Notes: generated by a model from the sequence alone, not told the origin. Positions 11,853 to 21,860 are shown, counted from the first letter of the stretch. The stretch is 64,000 nt of DNA from Sipunculus nudus (GCA_026874595.1 CM049308.1:15186001-15250000); one strand, 5' to 3'. Numbers and translations: made by a program.

Positions 11853-12829
11853 ACATGCAAAAACAGCCATAATTGACAGCTGCTGATATAACCAGCTAAA
11901 ATAAAGATGGCTACTCATGCAGGGACACATCTGATTTGCCTTATCATTGTGAAGAGACAAAAAAGTTGTGAGACATGAACTGGAGATTTGTTGTTAAATT
12001 CTTAATTGCCATGTTAGGTTGTCACTTCAACATGTAGTTTTCTAGGAAATAATTTAAAAATAGATATACTATTAAGAAATTTATCTACAAAACATGTGGA
12101 AAGTATGATGCAAACAGTCTATAGTTATATTTAGACCGTTAGTCTAATTATAAAATTATATGCTTACCACATATATTTTACAGTGTATACAATATCCGTG
12201 TTACTTATCAGAATTTCGAGAACATTGGTACCTATACTACATCTATACAATTGTAATTATATGTATGTTGATTTCAACACAATCATGTATGCACAGAACG
12301 TCCATATATCTGGTTTAGTAAGGTGGTATGCTTGTCCATGTTTCTTCAAATAATCTAAACCTCTTCAGCGTGAACCAACTTTACACTTCAGCGGAAATTT
12401 CCCAAGTTATTTGGCTGTCTTTGCGAAAGCCTGTAGATTTTGGAAAATATCTTTCTATTTTAATTTTCTTCTGAGGCAACTTCAAGTTGCTTCGTTAACG
12501 TTCACTTCTTTTTGACCTTATCGTTTCATTGTTTACAACATAGTCAAAACAAAACCCCGCCAAACCACAGCGCAATGAATAAAACTCACGATTCGAGCAA
12601 TCACAATTTAGTGCATGACGTCGCATGCTCAATCCTTTTCATTCCGCCGTTTCGTTTCCGGTATGAAATCGTGTCCGAGTTGGCTCAATAACAGAATTTA
12701 ATGATCTGGTCGAGGGTCTTGGCAGAAATGTTGTCATTAAATTATTTATTCACTTTAAAATACTCCCCACGAAGGGTTTTGCCGAACATAACTAAATGAC
12801 TGAAAAAAAGAGCTGAGAATCAACCATTT
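11853..12829. other. Intergenic DNA, nothing recognised
   Basis: AT-rich, with a CpG-containing patch at 12600-12690 holding a TGACGTCG motif. No gene or repeat partner was recognised. Confidence 0.4.
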
Positions 12830-13850
12830 TTGCCAGAGGTTACGTTTGTTCCTAGAGGTCAGTATCCGGACTGTAGTAATAATTCCATATATCGATGTGA
12901 GTCGATAAGTTATATCGACACCGTTCACAAGGTCTTTGAATACAATTTCAATAGTATAAGAAGGAATTTTTTTACACATTATGTAGGTAAATCGCCAAGC
13001 AGGTTGGCGCCAGTACAAAGAACAGTCTTTACACTTTTTGTAAAATCTGGTTATAACAGCTTGAATTTGAAGATAAGATGTGGTCCCCTGGCGCCCCGAA
13101 AGGCTCCGTCGGTGGCGGACATAAATATTTGAAATGGTAAGCGTGCGTCCGTCCGTCTGTAAATTGAAAAAAAAGTTCGACATACAGTAACCATATTCTC
13201 AGCATTGCTGCGCCATATTAACAGCATAGTAAGTTCTAATATGGACGACCTTGACGCTCTTTCCTAGACAAAAAGGGCGATTTTGCTTAAATGATGTCAG
13301 CGCAATTACTGTAAAAAAATGTTGTTTCACAGTCTCCCTACTCACACCTAGGCTAAGTTCTAATATGGATAGCCTTGGTTCATTTTTCAAGGTCATAGAC
13401 ATTATCGCACTAAAATTATGTAAATAAATTGAGGCATACTCATATTTGTATCTTTAGTCCATCTAAATGAGAGATAGGTCACAGTCACTACACTTGTAGC
13501 AAGTAAGTTAGCCCAAGTACAACAACAAAAATCTTGAGTATCGTACCATTTCTCAGAGTTTGTATAAAAATAAGGTTATAACAGCTTGTATTTCACCATA
13601 AGAGGCAGTAGGTATTTGATGCATTACTCAGAGAGCTGCGTCAAGATCCAATATGGATTACCTTGATGTGTTGTTAAAGGTCACTGAGGCGACCTTGCAA
13701 AAACTTGAAAAGAGTTAATGGCACAGTCTATACTCACATCATTGATATATCTGATGAGGGCTAGGACCAGTTCCAATATAGATGACCTTGGTACAGTTTC
13801 AAGGTCACAAAGGTGTTATTGTTGGTGATCGCAGGAAGCCCCGCCCCGCG
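12830..13850. repeat. Degenerate dispersed repeat with internal sub-repeats
   Basis: Four imperfect copies of a motif of the form AGTTCYAATATGGATGACCTTG, followed 10-20 bp later by AAGGTCA, occur at about 13227, 13355, 13652 and 13768, spaced roughly 120-300 bp apart. A C/T-rich CGTCCGTCCGTCTG motif at 13147-13160 is typical of invertebrate repeats. A 142-codon minus-strand frame (12755-13183) and a 100-codon plus-strand frame overlap the left part, but neither has a domain I recognise. I treat the whole as a decayed transposable element of unknown class. Confidence 0.45.
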
Positions 13851-14946
13851 AAAGCGTGATAATAGGTTAAATGGCTGATGCCTTTGAAAATTAGGCGAAA
13901 GTCAAAAATGACAATCAGATGCAGATATTTTGACTGTGACTTTTTTATACACAGGGGTAAGTGTTTAAAATCAGCCGTAATATCGCTATTTAGCGCATAT
14001 ACAGGCAGAAAAAAGGAGAGCTAAAAAGAAAAAGAAAAAATGTTATCAACGTTCTTGTTTCAATAAAGGATATTGGAAACCTAATCCCCTTGAAACAGAA
14101 ATAAACTGATCAACCTGCTGAAGCCTCACCTCCCTACTTGGGAGAGCTGGATGTCACGTAAGCCAGTTTCGTGTACTTTGGCTATAGAGTTCAAGGAGAG
14201 GTAGAAGACAGAGCTTCAATGACTGAGATCCACCAGTTGCCCTCCCAGTACCGAGCAAGGCCAAAACTAAAAGTGGCCCGAGGCCGGTAATCAAGGGAAC
14301 TTGAAGTCATCAGCGTGGCAGGTATACTTGTCACAGGCCAGGTCATGTCACCTTAGCAGTCTGGGAACTACATTGTCTCATGACATGGGACAGTCACGGT
14401 AGAACAATATATACATGTACTAATAAATGTGACGCTACAGTTGTACTGGTGGGTTTGTCGATTGCTCTAACAAGAATTGATACCCTAAAATGGGTTGATT
14501 TTTCATGCACTGGTACAACTGTACAGTTTGTTCTTCTATATGCCATTAAACATGACGTACGTCTGTCTAAGGGCCTATTCCGTTATTCTGAGGTTTCTTG
14601 TAAAAGACAATCCCTTAAAGCTTTCATAAAAAAGGCAGAAAACGCCGATCCCACCGCACAAAAGCTGTCCGTTTATTTATATGTTTAACACGTGTTTATA
14701 ATATGTGGGGGCCCGCCAAAACAATCCAAAGATATTCAACAAGGACATCTGGTGGCAAGTCAGACGAACCAGAGTTTTATAACGGGCTTTTTGCAACTAG
14801 TGATATTTTATCTTCAACAAATATGTAAGCTACGTTTTTCCTATGTGTTATCACTGGCGCATGTTCAGTATTTGTTATAAATAAACAAGCTCATATATTC
14901 GTCACAGAGGCATTATAAGATTCTCTTACCAAGAATTACTTACAAT
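13851..14946. other. Intergenic DNA with a GC-richer patch at 14105-14360
   Basis: The patch is compositionally unlike its AT-rich surroundings and has partial open stretches on both strands interrupted by stops, which would fit a decayed exon or an old element. I cannot assign it to a family. The frame at 14380-14688 (102 codons) follows it without recognisable motifs. Confidence 0.35.
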
Positions 14947-15085
14947 TGTTACGGAACCTAATAACTTTGGTTATTTGTTAACAAAAAAACAATGACTTCT
15001 TTATTCATTCCCCCAGACATTTCACGCTGCCTAGTGTTACAGAATCTAAATTTTTTTATCTCCATTACAAAATTTTTTGTTCATC
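14947..15085. mobile_element. Chimeric fragment of the solo-LTR family
   Basis: Positions 14947-14965 are the reverse complement of the LTR terminus (TGTTACGGAACCTAATAAC), and 14971-15080 match the LTR interior in plus orientation (GTTAACAAAAAA, ACTTCTTTATTCATTCCCC, CACGCTGCCTAGTGTTACAG). Two pieces in opposite orientation abut, so the fragment is rearranged. Confidence 0.8.
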
Positions 15086-15099
15086 TCGCATATATAAGG

Positions 15100-15520
15100 T
15101 TCAAGAGCGGAAGGTTTTAACAACACCTGTTGTAATAAGAGATGCAAGTGCGTTGTTTCTAGTACCCCCTATTGACATGATATAATGTGCACCTTGTGTA
15201 ATAATTATAATATTAGTGATTCTAAGTGTTTTTTTTTTCAATACCCCTATTTTTAAACCATGCAATAATGTAATCACTTTGCTATGACATAATGGGTTAC
15301 AGGTGCATTTTTCTCATATTGTAATTACGTTTGCTATTGTTGTTATTTTAACATTAGGAGATATAATTCCGTTGTTTCTCATTCACTTATTGTAATAACG
15401 TGCACTATTGTTGTAATTTTACAATACGAGTTTCAATTACGTTGTTTCTATGACCCCTTTTGTAATTATGTTCACTATTGTTGTAATGATTACATCTGGG
15501 GTCTCAAATGATATCCGTAT
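15100..15520. repeat. ~70-bp dyad-rich tandem repeat, block 1
   Basis: Units start near GTTGTTTCTC, which recurs at 15371 and 15441 (period 70). Each unit contains CTATTGTAATAACGT followed by a partly complementary TTGTAATTATTACAT-type arm, so each can fold on itself. Earlier units toward 15100 are more degraded. The same family is at 18590-18850 and 57270-57720. Confidence 0.6.
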
Positions 15521-16279
15521 TTTAATGTTTTAGTACAGTGGTTGCAGTTGCAAATCGTTGTTTGTGCACCAGTTACCGTGAAAAACTGTAAAGTGATTCA
15601 GGAACAAATAACTTGATGCCACTGATCTTGTAAACAGCATTATATAAAGCTATTAACAAAATTGTAATTTGAAGTCACAAAAAGAACCATCTTCGAATGT
15701 TTATCATTCAGCGACAAGGATATATATTGACACTTGTACTGATATATTCTGACAAAAGTAAATTTTATCATTGTGCTATTTCGGCCATCTTACGACAGAC
15801 AGTCTGCGACCTATTGTACTGAGGTATTCTCCACACAGAAGGTCTATCTATGAATATCAAGAGTAACCCTCCTGCAAACCTTTCTTCGTAATGTACGCGT
15901 TTCCGCTGAAATCGGGCTATTACGCATGAGAAGTGAAATTTACAAAAATTATGTGATTGGAGTAAATGTGCAGTATACATTCATTACAAATATAATCAAC
16001 AGATGGTATTTGTCCGTGAAACATATTTTATAGAATACCGTTTCCAGAATGGTTGAAGTGCAACGTGATAGTGCAGCGACACTTATTGTGGTCATTTCCA
16101 CATTAGGCAAAAGTGTTACCTTGATGAATTGGAGGATTGACTTTTTATTGAATGCTGACATAAGAAATGAGTGGCAAGAGATCTCGAGACACATGTTGTT
16201 CACATTTAAGTGCAAGTTGGTCATGCTAGTGGGTCCTGTCAACCTTTTTTTTTAATCCGTCACTGACAGCAGGGTTTAT
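15521..16279. other. Intergenic DNA with antisense open frames
   Basis: Open frames overlap on both strands at 15949-16255 (97 codons minus, 68 codons plus). Neither has a recognisable domain, and I cannot tell whether either is real. Confidence 0.3.
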
Positions 16280-16405
16280 TCATTTGCACATTAGACCTTA
16301 ACTCTCGGCTGGAGGCTTGTATGGGGCGGCCGCACTTGAAGGCTTTGAGAGGATGCAACCAGTACTGTCATTTTTGACAACGCCTCATGGCCTACAGGTG
16401 TCAAT
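16280..16405 (+). mobile_element. Fragment of a SINE family shared with 42325-42517
   Basis: Positions 16367-16388 are identical over 22 bases to the reverse complement of 42333-42354, and the preceding GAGGATGC/GATGCAA and following CTACAG/CTTACA regions also align. Only the 3' part is present; no tRNA-like head was seen here. Confidence 0.5.
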
Positions 16406-17459
16406 TAAAATAACCAACCCAATCGTTAGATATATTTGTGAACTTTCCAATAAAACCTTATATGTGCGATAAAAATATAAGCATATTGGTAAATGCAGGT
16501 TTGTTGAATTTCTGACCGCATGGGCACAAGCATGTTTACAGGACGATAGCCAACTCTACGCAACACAGCAATTCACCATAGAGAATAAATTACACTTTGG
16601 TTTTTGAGCTCAGATGTATTCCTTCTTGTTAGTTATCACCAGTATCCTAATGTTAAGATTTCCGAGTGATTACCACGATAGTGATGTAATAGGATGGATT
16701 GTTGTTGCAATGCTTTCTCGCCTATGACTTGTATCATGACTCAAGTACAGGCCTAAAAGCTTACCGAGTCGTTAGTTTATTTCTAATCATTGTGAAGCCC
16801 TTAATATTATCAACTGACCTTATAATTTGCACCATTTCCCGCATTTGAGTAATTAATGACCACTGCTGTGATGTAATAGTTTCAAGGTTGTTAATTTATT
16901 TTGAGTGGAATTGAATTGAATTGTCTACAACTACTCACTTCATTGAAGGTACCTAAACACATAAAAACAACACGTAAAACAGCGTATCTTTATTGATTTA
17001 GAAATACAATGGACAGCGTTATCACAATAAGGATTGCTCTGTGCAACGACTTGTGTAACAAGTTTATTAATGTAATATAATCATAACATTATTTCTTGTT
17101 TTAAAGTATTCAATCATTGGTTCATAAAATACCTTTGTTCTGTAGTACATAACTGGCCATGTGTTAAAAATAAATGATCTATCTGAATTACTCATACTCA
17201 GTAGATATAACTCCTCCCCTTATTTTCCTTATACTGCAAAAGGCCACATTGATATAACAGGGGTTGCTCGGTCCAACCTGCATTGTTATAACGTTGCCTG
17301 CTGTAAAATAAGTCAAAAGAGAGACTGTATAGATAGTTCTATTCTTGCTACGCGTTTAAAGATTAGTGTGAAATTTCAATTTATTTGTGCGATTTTCATT
17401 AGCCAAAAATACAATTTCTACAATTATGTCACAACAGTCAGTAAATTTTGGAAAGAGTA
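16406..17459. other. Intergenic DNA, nothing recognised
   Basis: AT-rich. A 103-codon plus-strand frame (17161-17472) ends just inside the following satellite. It has a possible hydrophobic stretch near its C-terminus but no domain that I recognise. Confidence 0.35.
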
Positions 17460-18392
17460 TGGGTGCTTGTGATTTTAACAATCACGTCACATCAATACAC
17501 AGTAGGTGCTTGTGATTTTAACAATTACTTCACAGCAGTAAACAGTAGGTGCTTGTGATTTTAACAAGTACTTCGCAGCAGTAAACATTAGGTGATTGTG
17601 ATTTTTGCAATTTCGTCACAACAGAACGTAGATGATTGTGTATTTGAAAAATTTACGTCACACAATTAAACGATAAGTGCTTGTGATTTTAAAATTCCGT
17701 CACAGCTGTACACAAAAAGTTCTTGTGATTTTAAATATCACGGCTTTTTATTAACAATAGGTGCTTGTGATTTAACAATTTCGTCACAACCGTAAACAGT
17801 AGGTGCTTGTGATTTTAACAATCACGTCACAGGAATACACAGTAGTAGCTTATAATTTAACAATTACGTAACATCATTAAACTGTAGGTGTTTGTTGATT
17901 TCTTGTGATTTTTACAATCACGTCAAAGCAATACAAAGTAGGCGCTTGAGATTTAAACAATTAACTCACAGCATTAAAACGAAGGTGCTTGATTCTAACT
18001 TTTTCGTTACAGCCGTACAAAATAGATGCTTGTTATTTTAACAATCACATACCAGCATGTACTTTTATCAATTTCGTCACAACATTTAAACAGTAGGTGC
18101 TTGTGATTTTTACAATTACATGACAGTATAAAACAGCAGGTGCTTGTGATTTAACTAATTCGTCACAACAGGAAACAATACGGGCTTTTGATGTTAAAAT
18201 AACGTCACAGTAATACAGAGTGGGTACTTGTGATTTTAACAATTACGTCACATCATTCAAAAGTAGGTGCTTGAGGTTATATCAATTCCGTCAAAGCAAT
18301 GACAGTAGGTGCTTGTGACTTCAACAAATACGTGACATCATTAACTAGTAGGTGCGTGTGATTTTAACAATAACGTCACAGCATCAAACAGT
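17460..18392. repeat. Degenerate 43-bp tandem repeat (about 21-22 units)
   Basis: The unit reads roughly GGTGCTTGTGATTTTAACAA, then TTACGTCACA, then GCATTAAACAGTA. Starts recur near 17461, 17507, 17550, 17592, 17668, 17759, 17803, 18096, 18139, 18224, 18308 and 18351, close to multiples of 43. Units have diverged substantially from one another, so the array is old or not homogenised. Most units keep an ACGTCAC or TCGTCAC word, the half-site of a CRE/ATF palindrome. Variation in what would be 'repeats' and the eukaryotic context exclude a CRISPR array. Confidence 0.85.
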
Positions 18393-18589
18393 ATCTAAAT
18401 ATCAACGGTAATATGGTCCATTATTAAAAATATGGTCATTACAGCAGAATAATAATAAGTTCTACTTTCTAGAATTAAGCAATAATTGTATAAATGTTTG
18501 TTCATACATTATTTATGTCGTATGAAAATGGATTTCATAAGGGTCATTTGATGTTATATACACAGTCATAGGAATGTATCTATTAGCTG
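18393..18589. other. Spacer
   Basis: AT-rich DNA between the 43-bp satellite and the next dyad-rich block; nothing recognised. Confidence 0.4.
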
Positions 18590-18850
18590 TCCCGCCGTAT
18601 TTCACTAAACTTGCACACAACAGCCCCTTGCAATTGCAACCCCACATGTAATGCAATAAACATTAAAACAAGGGTGTTACAAATTGAACACCTGATGTAG
18701 TTATTATATCAATAGTGCATGTTATTACAACAGGGGTTATGTAAAACATTTATTTGTTACCACTATGTAATAATTATCGCATTATGGGACATAATTACAG
18801 TAAGGGTCGTATGAAACAACGTCAGTGTTTTGGTAAGCAGGCGGCTAAAT
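18590..18850. repeat. ~70-bp dyad-rich repeat, block 2
   Basis: Contains degraded units such as TTGCAACCCCACATGTAATG, AGTGCATGTTATTACAACAG and GGGTTATG, in the orientation opposite to the 15.1-15.5 kb block. With that block it brackets the 43-bp satellite. Confidence 0.5.
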
Positions 18851-18869
18851 AAATGATTATATGTTAGTG

Positions 18870-19225
18870 ACCTTTATACACAACAGAATATTGTGTATAG
18901 CCACGCAAGCGACGCTGGCGTAGGAAGCTAAATGAAACCACGCTGTGGCTTTGGTACAACAGAAATTGTCTAGAACCCAGGTAGTTCACCCCGTACGCCA
19001 TTAGCTAAACAAAACTACGCAAATGGCTTTAGTAAACAGGAAGCTAAATGAAACCACATTAATGACACATTGGTACAACAGACCCTAAGCTAAACCACGC
19101 GAGTGACTCTGGTACACATAAAGGTACATGAAACCACGTGAGCGAACCAGGTACTCGGAAACAAAACAGAAACACGCGAGTGACTCTGGTTTGGTTGAAA
19201 CGCAAAAAAGCAAGGCAAGTGATTC
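18870..19225. repeat. Degenerate tandem repeat with CCACGCGAGTGACTCTGGTA core
   Basis: Variants of a core ccacgcgagtgactctggta, followed by caacag and gaagctaaatgaaa, recur near 18901, 18948, 19014, 19049, 19095, 19134 and 19172, at uneven 35-65 bp spacing. A further isolated copy is at about 19513-19533. Noncoding; class unknown. Confidence 0.55.
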
Positions 19226-19228
19226 ATA

Positions 19229-19415
19229 CACCGCCCCCCCCCCCCCTCCTTTTTCAGCCGCCGCAAAGTTTTATTAAGGGTTTAAGACTAATTTTTGCGG
19301 CATTGACCCCAGCCCCTTTTTCCGGAACTGAGAACCTTTTCTAGGCTTTGTCATAAGTCCCCCTCGGTTTGAACCCCCATCCATCCCCTTTTCCTAAATC
19401 CTGGATACACCCCTG
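19229..19415 (+). mobile_element. Poly-C hAT-like MITE, copy B (5' end degraded)
   Basis: Retains the family interior (C run, TTTTATTAAGGGTTTAAGAC, GCGGCATTGACCCC, CTTTTTCCGGAACTGAG, CATAAGTCCCCCTCGG) and the right end ctggatacacccctg. The expected CAGNNGCGGATCC start is missing or eroded, and no target-site duplication can be read. Confidence 0.7.
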
Positions 19416-20453
19416 TAATACTTTACAGGAAAAGAGTAACATGTACTACGATAAACAAGAATCTGTGTGAAACGTAACCTGAGCCCCTTGTAATCAGAGA
19501 CCTTAACAAAACCACGCAAACGGCCCTGGTATAACATACGACGCAGGAACTAAGAACCACTTTAATATAAAAAATATATATATTTACAAGACTCCTGTAT
19601 CATTAGTAAAAATTTGTTTCTATGTGGCTGAAATGGTTTTAGGCTATCGGGTTTCAATCAAAATCTATTTAGTACCATACACTACAGGAAGCACACCAGC
19701 GACTAATCTCCTTTACCGCGTGAAGAATAATAGTTTTCATAATCAATTTATGCTAGTGTGCATCAAACAGGACATGATATGAAAAATAAGGGGACAGAAA
19801 CACAAGATCTAAACAAAATTAATTCTGAAGATTAAATTTCTGACGACTTTGAATCATGTTAGTCACAAGTTTGAGAAATGTCTGTGGATATGCAATTTTA
19901 TTTCATTTACATGGAAAGACGTTTGTGTGAAAGAGACTAATATTTTCGGCCAAAAAGATGACGAATCTTACTCTGCTGTTTCAAGGTCGAAGGCGGCACT
20001 ATTTGGGGTTTGTCAACAGAAACTAAATACAAGCCGCATGCTACGACAGGTTTAATATAGATAATAAAGATAATTATATAAGTTTTATTGAAAAATTATG
20101 TCATGTTTCTTATCAATATAACGGACCAAAACAATCTGTGTCAGTCGTCAGCCACAGGTGGCGTTGATGAAAGGGAAAGGTCGATTTTCTATGTCTCATA
20201 AAGTATAAAACAATACGTAATTGACATTTTCCGTCATTCCGTATTCGATACACTTATCGTGCCTTCTGTTCGTCATAAGGTATTCGATTCACTTATCGTG
20301 CCTTCTGTTCGCAGTTACAGCGCATGCGTGTTAATATAATTCTTATTGTGCTTTCATTGAGGAAACGAAAATCGGCGCGCATGCACGCGTGTTCACATTG
20401 CGTAGGTGAGAGTACCGTATAAATGAATCCGGTATCGAATCTACCTCCCGTTG
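19416..20453. other. Intergenic DNA, nothing recognised
   Basis: Within it, 20240-20310 carries a short direct repeat: TATTCGAT, a two-base difference, then ACTTATCGTGCCTTCTGTTC, occurring twice about 38 bp apart. Several CGCATGCGTG motifs follow at 20322-20395. No gene was recognised. Confidence 0.4.
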
Positions 20454-20838
20454 TGGTTTCACAGGTGTGGATCGAAACGCGAAGGATTATGGGTGAAGTG
20501 TGAACAGGACATGGATCCTGAGATAAAAAAAAGCGATATAGTATTCGGTGAAAACGGGTGTAGTGTGAACACTGCTGATGAAGTTTGCTGTACAGTGGGT
20601 TATGTAATTATCTAATAATTGTATATACAGTGACGCGGTTATGTCAATAACGTGCAAGTCCAAGATTCTGTCCACTCGTGTCCAAGGCACTTAGGTTTGA
20701 GTTGACCTTCTTCGAGTCCGAGTCACTGGGAAGCCGAGTACAAGGATGAGTCCGAGTCCAATAACCATCTTATTAAATAGAAATTTTAAATGGATATTCT
20801 ATATCATCATGTGTATATTAAAGTAAATTCATATGTGC
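20454..20838 (+). repeat. Tandem duplication, copy 1 (exon-like segment + 5' part of a GAGTCC MITE)
   Basis: This segment recurs as 20861-21011 plus 21840-22073, offset 407 bp at the left end. The two copies differ at only about 2-3% of positions. Copy 1 holds the exon-like coding segment, a short AT-rich spacer and the first ~211 bp of a GAGTCC-type hAT MITE (from CAGTGACG at 20628), then stops abruptly. Copy 2 contains the full MITE and a LINE insertion that copy 1 lacks. Confidence 0.9.
20465..20603 (+). CDS. Candidate internal exon, copy 1 of a tandem pair
   Basis: Preceded by TGGTTTCACAG, a plausible splice acceptor, and followed by GTAATT, a plausible donor. The frame is open through the segment and encodes about 46 residues: CGSKREGLWVKCEQDMDP, then EIKKSDIVFGENGCSVNTAD, then EVCCTVGY. 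Cysteines are at residues 1, 12, 32 and two adjacent ones near the end. Composition (acidic, Cys-containing, fewer A/T-only codons) differs from the surrounding DNA. I do not recognise the family. The segment is duplicated at 20872-21010. All four differences between the copies change an amino acid, which argues against strong present-day purifying selection on both. It could instead be a captured exon or a fragment of an element's open frame. Confidence 0.35.
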
Positions 20839-20860
20839 GTAATACAGTGACGTAGTTATG
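20839..20860 (+). other. Duplication junction with templated filler
   Basis: Between the end of copy 1 and the start of copy 2 lies TACAGTGACGTAGTTATG, identical to the MITE 5' terminus at 21860-21877 and not found upstream of copy 1. It looks like a short stretch copied in during break repair. Confidence 0.6.
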
Positions 20861-20871
20861 TGGTTTCACAG

Positions 20872-21010
20872 GTGTGGAACGAAACGCGAAGGATTATTGG
20901 TGAAGTGTGAACAGGACATGGATCCTGAGATAAAAAAAAGCGATATAGTATTCGGTGAAAACGGGTGTAGTGTGAACATTGCTGATGAAGTTTGCTTTAC
21001 AGTGGGTTAT
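20872..21010 (+). CDS. Candidate internal exon, copy 2 of the tandem pair
   Basis: Same segment as 20465-20603 with four substitutions: S to T, W to L, T to I and C to F. The acceptor TGGTTTCACAG is intact, and the donor-like sequence after TTAT reads GTATTT instead of GTAATT. A LINE fragment is inserted almost immediately downstream, in the presumed intron; the frame runs without a stop into the LINE sequence, producing an artificial fused frame. Function unknown. Confidence 0.33.
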
Positions 21011-21011
21011 G

Positions 21012-21839
21012 TATTTATATATTATATATTTATATTTATATATTAAATACTTGGGAGCTTGGCTGGACAAGCAGCTAAATTTCAAACATCACATTTCATT
21101 GAAATGTAGAACTGCAATGCATAATATTCATAGAATTAAGCAGATCAGATCCATACTCACGATGGAAGCAACCCACACATTAGTTCGTGGACTAGTCATG
21201 TCTCACCTTGACTATTGCAATGGAATTTTATTTGGTTTACCAGAACGATCAATTAAAAAGCTACAACGTGTGCAAAACATTGCAGCAAAATTAGTATTAA
21301 ACAAGGAAAAATACGAAAGTGCAACGGAAGCTCGTAAGGCATTACACTGGTTACCTATTCGTGCTCGCATAGAACATAAAGTCTTGACCGTTGTCTTCAA
21401 ATGCTTAGAAGGAACTGCACCAGATTACCTTAAGAAATTGATAGAGGTACAGAAACCAGGCAGATTAGGGCTTAGATCTGACAGGGGTGTAAGAAGGCTC
21501 GTAGTACCCTCTACAAAACGGAAAACTTTTGCTTCGCGATCTTTCAATGTTTGTGGTCCAGAGCTATGGAATAGCATTCCAGAAGAACTGAAAGCAGTAT
21601 CACGTATTGAACAATTTAAGAAGGACGTTAAAACTTACCTTTTTAGAAAATACTATACCTAAATATTTTTATGTTTTTACCGATATAACTATTTTAGCTT
21701 TTTAGTGTCATTGATAATTTAGTAAATATGTGGTTCTATTTTTAAGTATGATGTTTTAGTTGTAAAGCGCATTTGAAACATACGTGTAAAAATAGCGCTA
21801 TACGAAATAAATATAGTTATAGTTATAGTTATAGTTATA
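21012..21839 (+). mobile_element. 5'-truncated non-LTR retrotransposon (CR1/L2-type LINE)
   Basis: Inserted in copy 2 of the duplication. The left part is AT-rich filler up to about 21044. The C-terminal reverse-transcriptase coding region follows to 21662, then about 170 bp of 3' sequence with GTAAAGCGCATTTG and AATAGCGCTATACG, which can pair through AGCGC, and a TATAGT microsatellite tail at 21809-21838. The uninterrupted target can be read in copy 1 (ttatgtaattatctaat); a tttat-like short duplication lies on both sides. The hairpin plus short-tandem tail is typical of CR1/L2-group elements. Confidence 0.85.
21045..21662 (+). CDS. Reverse transcriptase C-terminal fragment of a LINE (truncated at the 5' end)
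   Basis: 205 codons ending in a natural stop, with no frameshift or internal stop. It encodes the part of a non-LTR retrotransposon ORF2 downstream of the catalytic palm: KYLGAWLD at residues 1-8, the conserved LDYCNGILFGLP at 55-66, LHWLPIRARIEHKVL at 100-114, APDYL at 125-129, FASRSFNVCGPELWNSIP at 162-179 and a FKKDVKTYLF end at 191-200. The endonuclease and the catalytic aspartates are absent, so the product cannot be active. An in-frame ATG at 20979 lies in host sequence and is fortuitous. The intact frame suggests a fairly recent insertion, consistent with its presence in only one of two similar tandem copies. Confidence 0.92.
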   Translation, partial: KYLGAWLDKQLNFKHHISLKCRTAMHNIHRIKQIRSILTMEATHTLVRGLVMSHLDYCNGILFGLPERSIKKLQRVQNIAAKLVLNKEKYESATEARKALHWLPIRARIEHKVLTVVFKCLEGTAPDYLKKLIEVQKPGRLGLRSDRGVRRLVVPSTKRKTFASRSFNVCGPELWNSIPEELKAVSRIEQFKKDVKTYLFRKYYT

Positions 21840-21860
21840 TTTATCTAATAATTGTATATA

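Noticed and set aside
12755-13183. 142-codon minus-strand frame
   Set aside because: Lies in a degenerate repeat, overlaps an antisense frame of 100 codons and shows no domain; not enough support for a gene.
17460-18392. Regular repeats that might suggest a CRISPR array
   Set aside because: There are no unique spacers; the entire 43-bp unit repeats and decays, and the DNA is eukaryotic.
19229-19415. Target-site duplication for poly-C MITE copy B
   Set aside because: The left terminus is eroded, so any short match of flanks would be arbitrary.
20979-21044. N-terminal extension of the LINE frame starting at the ATG at 20979
   Set aside because: This part is the exon-like host segment and AT-rich filler, read through by chance into the LINE; the LINE coding sequence begins at about 21045.
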